Assembly: GCF_009758205.1 (NCBI RefSeq)
Contig: NZ_WRXN01000018.1
Coordinates: 57,474 to 121,473 of the forward strand
DNA from: Chitinophaga tropicalis
GTDB lineage: Bacteria > Bacteroidota > Bacteroidia > Chitinophagales > Chitinophagaceae
Reading direction: 5' to 3'
Length of the DNA: 64,000 nucleotides
Below, piece after piece: positions 1 through 8,828 of the stretch (its first letter is position 1; every line of letters begins with the position of its first letter). A program made the position numbers and the translations under genes. The notes under the pieces were generated by a model. It searched no databases. It was not told where the DNA came from and was given only the letters and a program-made list of their open reading frames with translations.

Positions 1-106
1 CAATACTAAGGCGTGGTTGCCGGGAGACAACAAATTCGGAGATGGATTCATAACTGATGTTTTATTTGTGACTGGAGTTACCAATAAGAGTGCCATCAGC
101 GTATGA
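1..106 (+). CDS. 3' end of an unidentified protein (partial)
   Basis: A reading frame entering from the left edge stays open from base 2 to a TGA at 104-106, giving 34 residues that end in TNKSAISV. The composition (G, D, T, F, V rich) looks like the end of a secreted or beta-rich protein, but the fragment is too short to name. No terminator hairpin is evident directly after the stop. It could also be a chance open frame. Confidence 0.4.
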   Translation, partial: NTKAWLPGDNKFGDGFITDVLFVTGVTNKSAISV

Positions 107-242
107 GACTGTATATCAATAATGTGGGATAGAAATCAGAGAAGTGGAAGTTCCGGTATTTCGGAGAAACGCGAAGAAGTATATAAAATCGCGAAATGGG
201 GGATTGTATGTGTTATCGAAAAGATTGTTCTTTTAATGGGGG

Positions 243-283
243 GGAATTGCTCAAATTTTTTGAGAGGGACATGCGGCCGGCTT
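243..283. repeat. Degenerate copy of the MITE-like repeat family (R1)
   Basis: This stretch carries TTGCTCAAA, then TTTTTTGAGAGGGA, then GCGGCCGGCT. The same blocks occur in the same order in the three better copies at 56419-56532, 59220-59354 and 63575-63648. It appears to be an internally deleted relic. It lies in the gene-free stretch 107-364, where I see nothing else except a promoter-like TATCTTTG at 351-358. Confidence 0.4.
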
Positions 284-364
284 TATTTAATATTTTTAAT
301 GTTGTGATGGCTTAGAAAAAGATGAAAGTATTTTTTGCTATGGTTTCACTTATCTTTGTGTTAT

Positions 365-943
365 ATGTTTGAAGTCTTTCAGAAATATCTCTCGGAAAAA
401 ACTACTCTCACGGACACTGAGCTTGAGATGATACAATCTGTCAGCTTCACAAAAAAACTACGCAAAAGGCAATACCTTTTACAGGAAGGAGATGCATGGA
501 AACATTACTGTTTCGTAGCCAAGGGCTGCCTACGTATTTACAGGGTAGATCAGAAAGGCGTTGAGCATATCATGAAGTTCTGTATAGAGAACTGGTGGGC
601 GGGCGACAGGGAAAGTCTTTTAACAGGCTCTCCTTCCCAATGTAATATTGACGCATTGGAAGATTCAGTGCTCATTCTTTTCAAAAAAGAAGATTATGAT
701 GAGCTACGCAAAAAGATCCCTGCTTTTGATGATATGGTTAACACACTGATACACCGCAGTTATATTGCCAGCCAGAACCGCATTCATTCCGCTATCAGTT
801 ATACTACAGAAGAAAAATACCAGAACTTTATTGAGAAGTATCCTGACATTTTTAGCAGGGTACCGCTGCATATGATAGCCTCTTACCTGGGTGTATCAGC
901 AGAGACACTCAGCCGGATACGTACTCATGCTGCCAGAAGATAG
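365..943 (+). CDS. Crp/Fnr family transcriptional regulator
   Basis: A 192-residue cytoplasmic regulator. Residues about 20-115 form the cyclic-nucleotide-binding-type beta barrel (LLQEGDAWKHYCFVAKGCLRIY is typical of the family). A short winged-helix HTH follows near residues 165-190 (HMIASYLGVSAETLSRIR). In Bacteroidota many members of this family lack the cAMP-contacting residues and answer unknown signals; I do not see the canonical cAMP-binding R-S/T pair. I chose the ATG at 365 rather than 335 because family homology starts there and a -7-like TATCTTTG lies at 351-358, which would leave almost no leader. A strong palindromic terminator follows. The oxidoreductase pair downstream is a plausible target. 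Confidence 0.85.
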   Translation: MFEVFQKYLSEKTTLTDTELEMIQSVSFTKKLRKRQYLLQEGDAWKHYCFVAKGCLRIYRVDQKGVEHIMKFCIENWWAGDRESLLTGSPSQCNIDALEDSVLILFKKEDYDELRKKIPAFDDMVNTLIHRSYIASQNRIHSAISYTTEEKYQNFIEKYPDIFSRVPLHMIASYLGVSAETLSRIRTHAARR

Positions 944-977
944 TGTACTACTTACTAACTACCTACTATAATCCAGT

Positions 978-1007
978 AAAAAGCCTTGACAATTGTCAAG
1001 GCTTTTT
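978..1007 (+). terminator. Perfect 30-bp palindrome, terminator of the Crp-type gene
   Basis: The 15-base arm AAAAAGCCTTGACAA is followed directly by its exact reverse complement, which ends in a T tract. That makes a hairpin with a run of U. The core CAATTGTC recurs just downstream at 1013-1020. Confidence 0.75.
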
Positions 1008-1043
1008 CTTTTCAATTGTCAGGCGTATTTCATGCTAAACGTC

Positions 1044-1076
1044 ATTGGAGCCAGGGGCTTTTCTGCCTCATCTTTG
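1044..1076 (+). promoter_or_regulatory. Bacteroidota-type promoter for the oxidoreductase operon
   Basis: An ATTG -33 element (1044-1047) is followed after 21 bases by CATCTTTG (1069-1076), close to the TAnnTTTG -7 consensus. The spacing is the same as in the promoters of both tRNA-Asp genes. Transcription would start about 35-40 bases before the ATG at 1117. Confidence 0.45.
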
Positions 1077-1116
1077 TGTTGTCAATCAGTCATTACAAAC
1101 TAAAAAAACAAACACA

Positions 1117-1713
1117 ATGAAAATAGGAATTATCGGTACAGGCGCAATTGGTAAGGCCTTTGCCGGACAAGCAGCGAAAGCCGGATATGAGATCGTGATC
1201 AGTAACAGCCGTGGAGCAGCATCACTGGAAGCAATAGCTAAACAGTTAGGAAGTAAGGTAAAGGCGGGTAGTATCGAGGAAGCTGCGACAGCAGACGTGG
1301 TGTTCCTGGGATTGCCATGGAAAAGTGTGGAAGCGGTAACAAGCAGTGTTCCTTCCTGGAAGGGCCGAATTGTGATAGACCCTACTAATCCCATTATCAA
1401 TCCCGGATTCATAGTTCCTGATCTTGGTGGTGCAGCATCCAGTGAAGTAGTGGCTAAGCTGGTGCCTGGTGCATCAGTGGTAAAAGCTTTCAATACCTTC
1501 CCTCCTGAGATACTTGCAACTGATCCGAAGCAGGCAGGCGGTAAACGGGTGATCTTTTATTCCGGCAATGATGCTGCAGCTAAACAGGTAGTTGCAGGTA
1601 TTATAAGCAGAATAGGTTTTGCGGGTATAGACCTTGGTACTCTTCATGAAGGCGGCCGGTTGCAACAATTTCCCGGCGGACCGTTACCTGCGTTGAATCT
1701 TATTAAAATGTAA
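1117..1713 (+). CDS. NADP-binding oxidoreductase (F420-dependent NADP reductase / ProC-like fold)
   Basis: 198 residues with an N-terminal Rossmann fold: GTGAIG at residues 7-12, then SNSRGAASL, the usual NADP-phosphate-binding stretch. The later motifs GLPWKSVE, DPTNPI and VKAFNTFPPE match the family of NADPH-dependent F420 reductase-like proteins. In organisms without F420 these act as small NADP-dependent oxidoreductases of unknown substrate. An in-frame upstream start at 1045 would add 24 residues that lack homology and overlap the promoter, so I use 1117. It is followed after 22 bases by an SDR dehydrogenase, probably the same transcript. Confidence 0.85.
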   Translation: MKIGIIGTGAIGKAFAGQAAKAGYEIVISNSRGAASLEAIAKQLGSKVKAGSIEEAATADVVFLGLPWKSVEAVTSSVPSWKGRIVIDPTNPIINPGFIVPDLGGAASSEVVAKLVPGASVVKAFNTFPPEILATDPKQAGGKRVIFYSGNDAAAKQVVAGIISRIGFAGIDLGTLHEGGRLQQFPGGPLPALNLIKM

Positions 1714-1735
1714 AAAAACTATAAAATCTATAATC

Positions 1736-2479
1736 ATGTCAAAATTAGCAAATAAGGTAGCCCTGGTTACCGGTGGAAGTCGCGGTATAGGCGCCGCTAT
1801 CGTAAAATGTCTTGCCGCTGATGGTGCAAGCGTAGTGTTCACTTACCTGAATGCAGCAGAAAAAGCTGCCGCCCTGGTAGCGGAAGTAGAGAAAGCAGGT
1901 GGTAAGGCGCTGGCCATTCAATCAGACAGTGGAGATCCTATAGCTGCTACGGCGGCAGTTGCAGAGACAGTAAAAGCATTCGGTGGTTTTGATATACTGG
2001 TGAATAATGCAGGTGTTTCAGCCTACAGCCCGGTAGATACTTATGATAATCAGAATGATGTAGCGCGTTTACATGCTGTGAACCTGACCGGCGTAGCCGC
2101 TACTACCCGTGCAGCAGCACAGCACCTGGGACAAGGTGGCCGGGTGATCTCTGTAGGTTCGACATTTGCCGCCAGGGTAGGTTTTGCGGGTTTTGCTGAC
2201 TATGCAGCCTCTAAAGCGGCAGTAACTGCCTATACCCGCGGATGGGCATGGGACCTTGGTAAAAAAGGCATCACTGTTAATACTGTAGAACCCGGGCCTA
2301 CCGCCACAGATATGAACCCTGACAATACAGATTTTGCCAATACGATGAAAAACAGCCTGGCACTGGGCAGGTACGGTACAGCCGAAGAAATTGCGGCAGC
2401 CGTGGCATTCCTTGCCAGCCCTGAGGCGTCTTTTATAACAGGATCTACATTGACTGTTGACGGAGGGCAGAATGCGTAA
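1736..2479 (+). CDS. SDR family NAD(P)-dependent oxidoreductase (FabG-like)
   Basis: 247 residues, the full length of a classical short-chain dehydrogenase. TGGSRGIG (residues 12-19) binds the cofactor, NNAG sits near residue 90, Ser in SVGST and YAASK supply the catalytic Ser-Tyr-Lys, and VEPGPTATDM follows. The substrate cannot be read from sequence. It shares a transcript with the NADP-binding oxidoreductase upstream; together they look like a small aldehyde or quinone detoxification pair, possibly controlled by the Crp-type protein, which is inference. Confidence 0.9.
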   Translation: MSKLANKVALVTGGSRGIGAAIVKCLAADGASVVFTYLNAAEKAAALVAEVEKAGGKALAIQSDSGDPIAATAAVAETVKAFGGFDILVNNAGVSAYSPVDTYDNQNDVARLHAVNLTGVAATTRAAAQHLGQGGRVISVGSTFAARVGFAGFADYAASKAAVTAYTRGWAWDLGKKGITVNTVEPGPTATDMNPDNTDFANTMKNSLALGRYGTAEEIAAAVAFLASPEASFITGSTLTVDGGQNA

Positions 2480-2504
2480 GCGTTGTTAAAGTTCAGACTG
2501 CCTA

Positions 2505-3836
2505 CTAATGACTGCTGGTATAAACAGGTTTTATACCGGCAGCTTTTATTTTTGCCACTATATACTCTCCTACATTGCGTCCCTGTACCACGCCGTTATC
2601 AATAGCATCCCTGAAGTGAATACCTCCGTACAGACGGGAAATTGCTGCTTCCTGAGAGGCTGCGTTAAAGGAGGTAAAATCCCTGGCAGGTATCTCGAAC
2701 ATCTCTTCAGTATTATCTGTATATGCGAAGTTATCACCAAAGAGATAGGTCATTAAAGCGGATGCAGCTGAGGACATTACACTGTGCCCGCTGGTATATT
2801 CCGGGAAAGGAGGTGTTTGCAGCAGGGGCTTCCATTTGATGTCTATATACCGGTTGATATATGTTTCCGGGCGAATGCGGTTAGACAGGTATTTAGCGTC
2901 CCAGCAGCTGATAAAGGCATCCATCATAGTAATAGCAGCCAGGGCATGTACTTCCACTGTTCTGTCAAAATCCAGCTTTGCTGTCCTGGAAGCAATGCCG
3001 GCAATATTCATCCAGTGGCCTCCGGGAGTGATCTTCTTAAACCCGATGGCCATATGTCCGTAAGTGCTTACGGCAAAGGGATTGCAATCCCAGAAGGAAG
3101 CGATAACCCGTTGTTCCATGTTGAGCTTTACTCCTACATCATATACTTCTTTACTTAACGCGTAGAATGCACTGCTGCTGTCTTTGCTGAAAGGAACGGG
3201 AGCCAGCGGCACAAACTGGTTACAGGAATCTATCACCATAGGGCGGATAGTTTTCCAGTAAGGCTCTACAGCTTCAATATAAGCAGGAGGCGTGGGGTAC
3301 CAGTACCCTTCTCCTTTCAACGGAGTGTAACGCACATGGGTGCTGAGCTTTCCGTAGCCATCGCCACGTGACCATTGCACCGTTTGTTTTGCTATACTTT
3401 CAGCTACTGCAACAGATGCCTGGATAATCTTTTCAGGTACCTTATCTTTCTTAAAGAGCAGTAGCAGCTTCTCTTCATCTTTCTGCAACATAAAGCCCGA
3501 GGGCAACAACAGCTTACCGGTTTCCAGTATGCTGTAAACAGCAGCTATCCTGTAGTCATATGTTTTGCCGCTATCATTCACCATAATGTCAGGATATGAC
3601 CTGATGAACGCTGCGGCACCAGGGATATCTTTATTATGAGCCGCTACTATACGGTAGGCAGACATCATGCTGTAACTGTAAAAACGGGTTGCCGCCGGGG
3701 GATTGACAACATCGTGCATCATTACCATAGACAGGGAAAAGACCGCCGGCTGCACATAATCGGTAAAGCTGGCTTTATATTGCTGTGCATAGCCAACCCG
3801 GGATACCAGTAATAATATAATGAAGAGTCTTCTCAT
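2505..3836 (-). CDS. Vanadium-dependent haloperoxidase-like PAP2 protein, secreted
   Basis: 443 residues with an N-terminal signal peptide (about 17 residues, ending VGYAQQ). The C-terminal half holds the vanadate/phosphate pocket of the PAP2 superfamily: KYLSNRIRP (K...RP), then PEYTSGHS (the SGH motif), then SRLYGGIHFRDAIDNG (R...GIHFRxD). Of the two family options, phosphatase or haloperoxidase, the length and the GIHF-D pattern favour the bacterial vanadium haloperoxidase-like group; halide specificity cannot be read. It ends a possible transcript SusC-SusD-VCBS/ASPIC-haloperoxidase and starts only 2 bases after the VCBS gene stops, so those two genes are very probably cotranscribed. Confidence 0.85.
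   Translation of the reverse strand: MRRLFIILLLVSRVGYAQQYKASFTDYVQPAVFSLSMVMMHDVVNPPAATRFYSYSMMSAYRIVAAHNKDIPGAAAFIRSYPDIMVNDSGKTYDYRIAAVYSILETGKLLLPSGFMLQKDEEKLLLLFKKDKVPEKIIQASVAVAESIAKQTVQWSRGDGYGKLSTHVRYTPLKGEGYWYPTPPAYIEAVEPYWKTIRPMVIDSCNQFVPLAPVPFSKDSSSAFYALSKEVYDVGVKLNMEQRVIASFWDCNPFAVSTYGHMAIGFKKITPGGHWMNIAGIASRTAKLDFDRTVEVHALAAITMMDAFISCWDAKYLSNRIRPETYINRYIDIKWKPLLQTPPFPEYTSGHSVMSSAASALMTYLFGDNFAYTDNTEEMFEIPARDFTSFNAASQEAAISRLYGGIHFRDAIDNGVVQGRNVGEYIVAKIKAAGIKPVYTSSH
2512..2542. terminator. Bidirectional terminator between convergent genes
   Basis: CTGCTGGTATAAA pairs with TTTATACCGGCAG (one G-T wobble) around a 5-base loop, followed on the plus strand by CTTTTATTTTTG. The hairpin lies inside the last codons of the haloperoxidase-like gene on the opposite strand. 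Confidence 0.6.
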
Positions 3837-3838
3837 GT

Positions 3839-6800
3839 TCAGTTTGCTTTATACAGGGAAATCCCTTTATTATTTATGCCTATCATAATACATTGACTAC
3901 CGCCAATGTCTATTCCTGCTGCAGATTTTACATCTCCTTTTACACAAAGACCGGAGGCAGGCTGATCTACATAAGTGAACCCGCCTTTACCATCTCCCTT
4001 CAGCAGACAGCCATAACCGGCATCGAAGCTACCCAGCTTAAGGCGGTTATCGCAATGGTTATCAAACAGCAGGAGGTCTGTTTTACCGTCTTTATCATAA
4101 TCGCCCGGGAGGATCTTTGATACAAGGGAGAATTGCGCCTGTACGGGCAGCTCTGCCGGCACAAAACGACCATTACGGTTCAGGAACAGGCATGTTCTTG
4201 TTTCATTTACAGTGAGCTTACCGGCCTGTTTCAGTTCTTCTGCAGAGAAGATATCTTTCATGGTTGCATTGGAGTAATTGCGGTAGCTGCTGAATTTCCG
4301 GCGCATGGGATAGATCTGGTCATTCAGTTCATCACGGCTTACAAAAGGATAACTCACCCCGTCAATGTAGAAGTTCAGGAAAGGATCTATGGAACCGTTC
4401 TTGTCAAAGTCTGCGTAGTACAATTCTACCGGTTCTTTTTCTGAAGCATGGAGCTGGGTGTTCAGTCCCAGGTTGCCGGCTATAAGATCTTCATTCCCGT
4501 CTCCATCCACATCTGCCATTGACATACCGAACCAGAAGCCCTTGGGTTGCTGTTCAAAGTATTTGCCGGTAGCGTCTTCAAATCCGCCGGCTTTGTTGGC
4601 AAAGACTGTTACTGACATGAACTCTCCGCATATCAGCAGGTCTTTTCTGCCGTCTTTATCGAGGTCTGTCCACAGTGCATCTGTTACCATTCCTATTGCG
4701 GCAAAAGGTATGGCAGCTGGGGTAAACTGGCCTTTACCGTTGTTCACCAGCAGGTAAGAGGCAGGTGCTGTGGGATACTGGCCGGGCACTACCCTTCCGC
4801 CTACAAAGACATCTATGTCACCGTCATTGTCATAGTCGCACGGACGTACACATCCCTTACTGCTGGCGCTTACATTAGGCAGGGCATCTTTTGCGGGGGT
4901 AAAGTTGCCTTTACCGTTATTGATGTATAGTTCATCCTGCAGAACGGGAGTATTGGGATCATAGAGGTTATATCCTCCTTTAGCTACATAGAGATCGGGA
5001 GCGCCATCGCCGTTGGCATCAAAAAATGTGGCAGCGGCTACTCCGGAGGCATCGTCGGCGCCGTTGGTGACTTTGGTACCCATTACAAACTTTCCACCGG
5101 CCTGCTGGAGGTATATTCTGCCAGGTTGTTCATTGTTACCTGCAAGGTAAATATCTTCCAATCCGTCTTTATTCACGTCTGCTTTTGCAAAGATGGGCCC
5201 TGTCTGTGAATACATGAACATCATCAGCGGTTGTCTTTTAAAGTCGTTCTGTGGCTGTTCTGTATATTTTAAAGTAGTTAACAGGTTGTTTTCATTGCTG
5301 AAAAGTGTGTGAACAGCGGGTGTTGCAGGCAGGGGTGCATCCGGGGCATAGGAGACTGTCAACAGCTGGTTGGCAGTTACGTTTGTCATATGCTGCACTT
5401 TACTATCCGGCCAGACGATCTTAACAGAATCTGCCTGTGTTGATGTACCTAGTCCAAACTGTAACTGTGTGCTGACAGCGGAGAGATATCCGCGGCTGGG
5501 ATTTACTTCCTGGTACTGCATGATGCCATTGCCGTAGACATATACTTTTGCTCCTATGCCGTTGGTGTTGGCCCCCTGCCCTTTCAGCTTAACGGCCAGG
5601 TAGGATGTTTTATCTCTTTCACGGCTCATATTCCTGTATATACCCGCTTCTTCATTGATCTTGTTGATGACGAGGTCGAGATCTCCGTCATTATCAAGGT
5701 CTGCATATACTGCTCCGCTGGAAATGCCGGAGGCGTCTATGCCCCAGTCATGTTGCATATTGGCAAATGTGAGGTTGTGATTATTCCGGAAGATATAATT
5801 GTTCAATGCAGTGGAGGGCATGGCAGAGATGAGGTCCATGAGCATTACGGGTTCCCTGTCTATTGCCTTTTTCACTTTGTAATCTCCCCAGTAACGCAGG
5901 AAGTCTTTGTTGGTATAGTCCCGCAGGTAGCCGTTGGTAATGAAGAGGTCTTTGTATCCGTCGTTATCAAAGTCTGCTATCAACGGTGTCCAGCTCCAGT
6001 CGGTATTTGATACGCCAGCCAGCTGTCCTATTTCGCTGAAAGTACCGTCGCCGTTATTCAGCTGAAGCATGTTGCGCATGTATTGTTTGTAGAGGTCCTG
6101 CGACTGCATCAGCTCAAAGGATTCGTAATTTTCCTGCAGTTGCAGGAGTTTCTGACGTTGATTGTCTTCCGGCAGCATGTCTAAAGTCATCACGTCCGGC
6201 AGGCCATCGTTGTTATAGTCGGCTATATCCACCCCCATGGAGAAGTGGGAAAGGTGCCCGAAGCAGTTCCGTGCATCTTCGGTGAATGTGCCGTTATGGT
6301 TGTTGATGTAGAGGTAATCTCTTTCGTTGTAATCGTTCGTTACATAAAGGTCCTGCCAGCCGTCTTTGTTCACGTCGGCAACGGCTACGCCCAGGCCGAA
6401 AGTAAGAGGATTCTGAATGATCCCTGCCTGCCTGGATACTTCTGTAAAGTGTTGGTTGTCGTTACGGTATAGTTTATTGCCTGCCAGTGAATCTGTTTCA
6501 TTGCGGAACCTGGCAAACTCCATATTGTCTATTTTGATGACGTTATGATTGAGCAGGAACATGTCCATGTCTCCGTCATTGTCATAGTCGAAGAATACGG
6601 CGTTTGTGCTGTATCCGGGATCGTCCAGCCCGTATTCTTTAGCTTTTTCGACGAACTTTGCATCTCCCTGGTTGATGAACAACTGGTTTCTGCGCAGGTC
6701 GTCGCTCTTTTTCCCTGAATAGCATACGTAGATATCCAGGAGTCCGTCTCCGTTCACATCTGCCATTGTTACACCGGTTTTCCAGCCTCCGGCTTTCCCT

Positions 6801-7138
6801 TCCAGGCCTTTGCCGGCATCTTTGGTAATATCTTTGAATTTAAGATTGCCCTGGTTCAGATAAAGTTTGTTGGACGACATGTTAGCTGTAAAAAACAGGT
6901 CCTGTAGTCCGTCGTTATTAATATCTCCTACGGCTACGCCTCCTCCGTTATAGAAATACTCATATGCGAGTACGTTCAGTTTTTCTGTTTCATTAAGGGT
7001 ATTGCTGAACTTAATATTGGTTGTTTTGGAGGGTAACTGTTGAAATAGTTTTTGCTGGGCCCTGACATTCCCTGAGAGAGAGGTCATGATAAGGAGCAGA
7101 AGTACAGGGAGGCCCAGTTTTTCAGTGGTGGTGATCAT
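3839..7138 (-). CDS. VCBS/FG-GAP repeat protein with ASPIC/UnbV domain (CRTAC1 family)
   Basis: 1099 residues with a signal peptide (cleavage near residue 28). Many FG-GAP/VCBS blades carry Ca-binding D-x-D/N-x-D-G loops (DINNDGLQDLFF, DVNGDGLLDIYV, DYDNDGDMDMFL and others) in two groups, roughly residues 55-500 and 650-1090, forming two beta propellers. Between them lies an ASPIC/UnbV domain (about 520-600: GIGAKVYVYGNG, NPSRGYLSAVST, FGLG, VWPDSK). Such proteins are secreted or surface-exposed, often sit beside SusC/SusD genes, and their activity is not established. It shares a tight junction with the haloperoxidase-like gene. Confidence 0.9.
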   Translation of the reverse strand: MITTTEKLGLPVLLLLIMTSLSGNVRAQQKLFQQLPSKTTNIKFSNTLNETEKLNVLAYEYFYNGGGVAVGDINNDGLQDLFFTANMSSNKLYLNQGNLKFKDITKDAGKGLEGKAGGWKTGVTMADVNGDGLLDIYVCYSGKKSDDLRRNQLFINQGDAKFVEKAKEYGLDDPGYSTNAVFFDYDNDGDMDMFLLNHNVIKIDNMEFARFRNETDSLAGNKLYRNDNQHFTEVSRQAGIIQNPLTFGLGVAVADVNKDGWQDLYVTNDYNERDYLYINNHNGTFTEDARNCFGHLSHFSMGVDIADYNNDGLPDVMTLDMLPEDNQRQKLLQLQENYESFELMQSQDLYKQYMRNMLQLNNGDGTFSEIGQLAGVSNTDWSWTPLIADFDNDGYKDLFITNGYLRDYTNKDFLRYWGDYKVKKAIDREPVMLMDLISAMPSTALNNYIFRNNHNLTFANMQHDWGIDASGISSGAVYADLDNDGDLDLVINKINEEAGIYRNMSRERDKTSYLAVKLKGQGANTNGIGAKVYVYGNGIMQYQEVNPSRGYLSAVSTQLQFGLGTSTQADSVKIVWPDSKVQHMTNVTANQLLTVSYAPDAPLPATPAVHTLFSNENNLLTTLKYTEQPQNDFKRQPLMMFMYSQTGPIFAKADVNKDGLEDIYLAGNNEQPGRIYLQQAGGKFVMGTKVTNGADDASGVAAATFFDANGDGAPDLYVAKGGYNLYDPNTPVLQDELYINNGKGNFTPAKDALPNVSASSKGCVRPCDYDNDGDIDVFVGGRVVPGQYPTAPASYLLVNNGKGQFTPAAIPFAAIGMVTDALWTDLDKDGRKDLLICGEFMSVTVFANKAGGFEDATGKYFEQQPKGFWFGMSMADVDGDGNEDLIAGNLGLNTQLHASEKEPVELYYADFDKNGSIDPFLNFYIDGVSYPFVSRDELNDQIYPMRRKFSSYRNYSNATMKDIFSAEELKQAGKLTVNETRTCLFLNRNGRFVPAELPVQAQFSLVSKILPGDYDKDGKTDLLLFDNHCDNRLKLGSFDAGYGCLLKGDGKGGFTYVDQPASGLCVKGDVKSAAGIDIGGSQCIMIGINNKGISLYKAN

Positions 7139-7172
7139 TTTCCGTCATTTTTTCAGCGTAGGTATAAAAGAT

Positions 7173-7210
7173 AAAAGTTAATGCGGTCTATGAAAACCGC
7201 ATTAACTTTT
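7173..7210 (-). terminator. Terminator or attenuator after the first SusD gene
   Basis: A perfect 15-bp stem (AAAAGTTAATGCGGT with its complement) around an 8-base loop, with a U tract on the minus strand. It lies between SusD and the VCBS gene, so it either ends the SusC/SusD transcript or lowers expression of the two genes behind it. Confidence 0.65.
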
Positions 7211-7223
7211 AAGGAAGATAAAA

Positions 7224-8828
7224 TTATTGAGCGTCCCACCATGTATCGCCGGTAGAGATAAAGGTATCTCCACCAGTGAGGCGGCCTACAGCGCTCTGGT
7301 AATTTGTTGGATTGGTAGAAGACTCTGTAGAGTAGTATGGTACTCTTGTTGGTATTTTACCACTTGAGAAACCACCTGAGTATACTACAGGAGTCAGCAC
7401 AGGATAACCTGACCTTCTCCAGTTGCACCATGCTTCGATGAAGTTCATCAGTGTACCGTTTGTTACCCACAGCTGTTCATTGATCTGCTGGAGGGAGGCG
7501 GTTGTTGAAGAAACGTTCAGCGGGTGAGTGGTTGTCCACAGAGCAGCGGTAGCGGCGCTGATGGTAGCTGAAGAGCTGAAGGTAGCGAGTGACTGCATAG
7601 CGCCGGACACACCGTTTGCAAAGTGTACAGCAGCAGTACCGTTGGCATTCCAGCCGCGTACGGCAGCTTCAGCCAGCAGCAGTTCTGTTTCTGAGTAGGT
7701 CAGTACAAATTCCGGTCCGCTTACATTCCTGTAAAGAGCTGTAGTAGGACGGGAGTATTTACCCAGGGCAGCGAAGTCTGTACCGGTACCGGTACCGCCT
7801 GGATAACCTGGCGCTTTGCTGATATCTGTAGCTCCACCCTGCAGGTCATAACCGTTAGGCATGCCTATCTGTGCACTTGAATCGGTACTACCGGCAAGTG
7901 CGGTGTTGTTATTGGCAGCCAGACCGTCAGGGGAGATCTCGCCGATATAGCTCAGGCGAGGGTCATTGTTGCTGCGCAGATAGTTGATGAGTTTTGCTGT
8001 CCATCTAACTTCACGGAAGTCATCCTGTACGCGGAGCGCATTGCTGGTAGCATTGCTGAAACCGGTAGAGTTATCTGTTTTCACAACAGCGTCGTCAGCA
8101 ACGCTGGCAAAGGTACCACCTGCAGCTGCTTTTTCGGCATACTGCTGAGCCAGGGTAGGGTTCATTTTAGTGAGCCTCATAGCTGTTCTCAGCATCAGTG
8201 AATAACCGAACTTTTTCCATTTGGCAATGTCGCCGCCGTAGAAAAGATCGGCAGTTGGTTTGTCCTTGGAAGCATCCAGTGCGCCGGTAGCTGTTTCCAG
8301 TTCTGACAGCATGGAAGTGTAGATAGCTTCCTGTGTATCGTATGCAGGAGTGAAGGTATTCAGCTTACCCTGTAATGCTTCTGAATATGGTACATCACCA
8401 TACAGGTCGGTAATATGCTGCATGATCAGTATTCTCATGATCTTACCGATGTTCTCAAGGTTTGTGAGGCCTGCAGAAGTCGCAAGGTTGGTCATTTCAT
8501 ATGCGTAGCTGGCAGCAGCATAATCTTCTTCCCAGATACGGTTCTGGTAACCGGTCAGGCCGGAAGATTGCACATATTTATCACCGTTGCTATAGTAGTT
8601 GAAGGTAGAAGATAACAACTGTACCCACATACTCTGGAACAGCAGCTGGCTGTAACCGGTGTTTGCGTAGTTATACTGTGCCCTTGATAACAGCAGGTTT
8701 GCATTATATCTTGCCGCGTCTATTGCAGTAGGGTCAGTATTGATCTGATCAAAATCTTTGGTACAGCTCGATGTCAGCAATACTGACGCCAGGCCTATAT
8801 AAAGAAGTCCTTTTTTCATGTTCATCAT
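7224..8828 (-). CDS. SusD/RagB-family nutrient-binding outer membrane lipoprotein
   Basis: 534 residues (531 if the third ATG at 8819 is used). A lipoprotein signal with LLTSSC puts the lipid-anchored Cys near residue 22. KDFDQINTDPTAID and the helix-rich body (RIWEEDYAAASYAYEM, ITDLYGDVPYSEALQG, EFVLTYSETELLLAEAA) belong to the SusD-like branch common in Chitinophagaceae. It caps the SusC channel on the cell surface and binds ligand. The ATG at 8828 overlaps the SusC stop codon (ATGA), implying translational coupling. Ligand unknown; no glycosidase is directly attached. Confidence 0.93.
   Translation of the reverse strand: MMNMKKGLLYIGLASVLLTSSCTKDFDQINTDPTAIDAARYNANLLLSRAQYNYANTGYSQLLFQSMWVQLLSSTFNYYSNGDKYVQSSGLTGYQNRIWEEDYAAASYAYEMTNLATSAGLTNLENIGKIMRILIMQHITDLYGDVPYSEALQGKLNTFTPAYDTQEAIYTSMLSELETATGALDASKDKPTADLFYGGDIAKWKKFGYSLMLRTAMRLTKMNPTLAQQYAEKAAAGGTFASVADDAVVKTDNSTGFSNATSNALRVQDDFREVRWTAKLINYLRSNNDPRLSYIGEISPDGLAANNNTALAGSTDSSAQIGMPNGYDLQGGATDISKAPGYPGGTGTGTDFAALGKYSRPTTALYRNVSGPEFVLTYSETELLLAEAAVRGWNANGTAAVHFANGVSGAMQSLATFSSSATISAATAALWTTTHPLNVSSTTASLQQINEQLWVTNGTLMNFIEAWCNWRRSGYPVLTPVVYSGGFSSGKIPTRVPYYSTESSTNPTNYQSAVGRLTGGDTFISTGDTWWDAQ

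Noticed and set aside
122..307. 61-residue plus-strand open frame near the left edge
   Set aside because: It covers the degenerate repeat R1, has no homology-like features and no start context.
2505..3836. Plain PAP2 lipid phosphatase
   Set aside because: No membrane helices; signal peptide, length and GIHF-D motif fit the soluble haloperoxidase-like group better.
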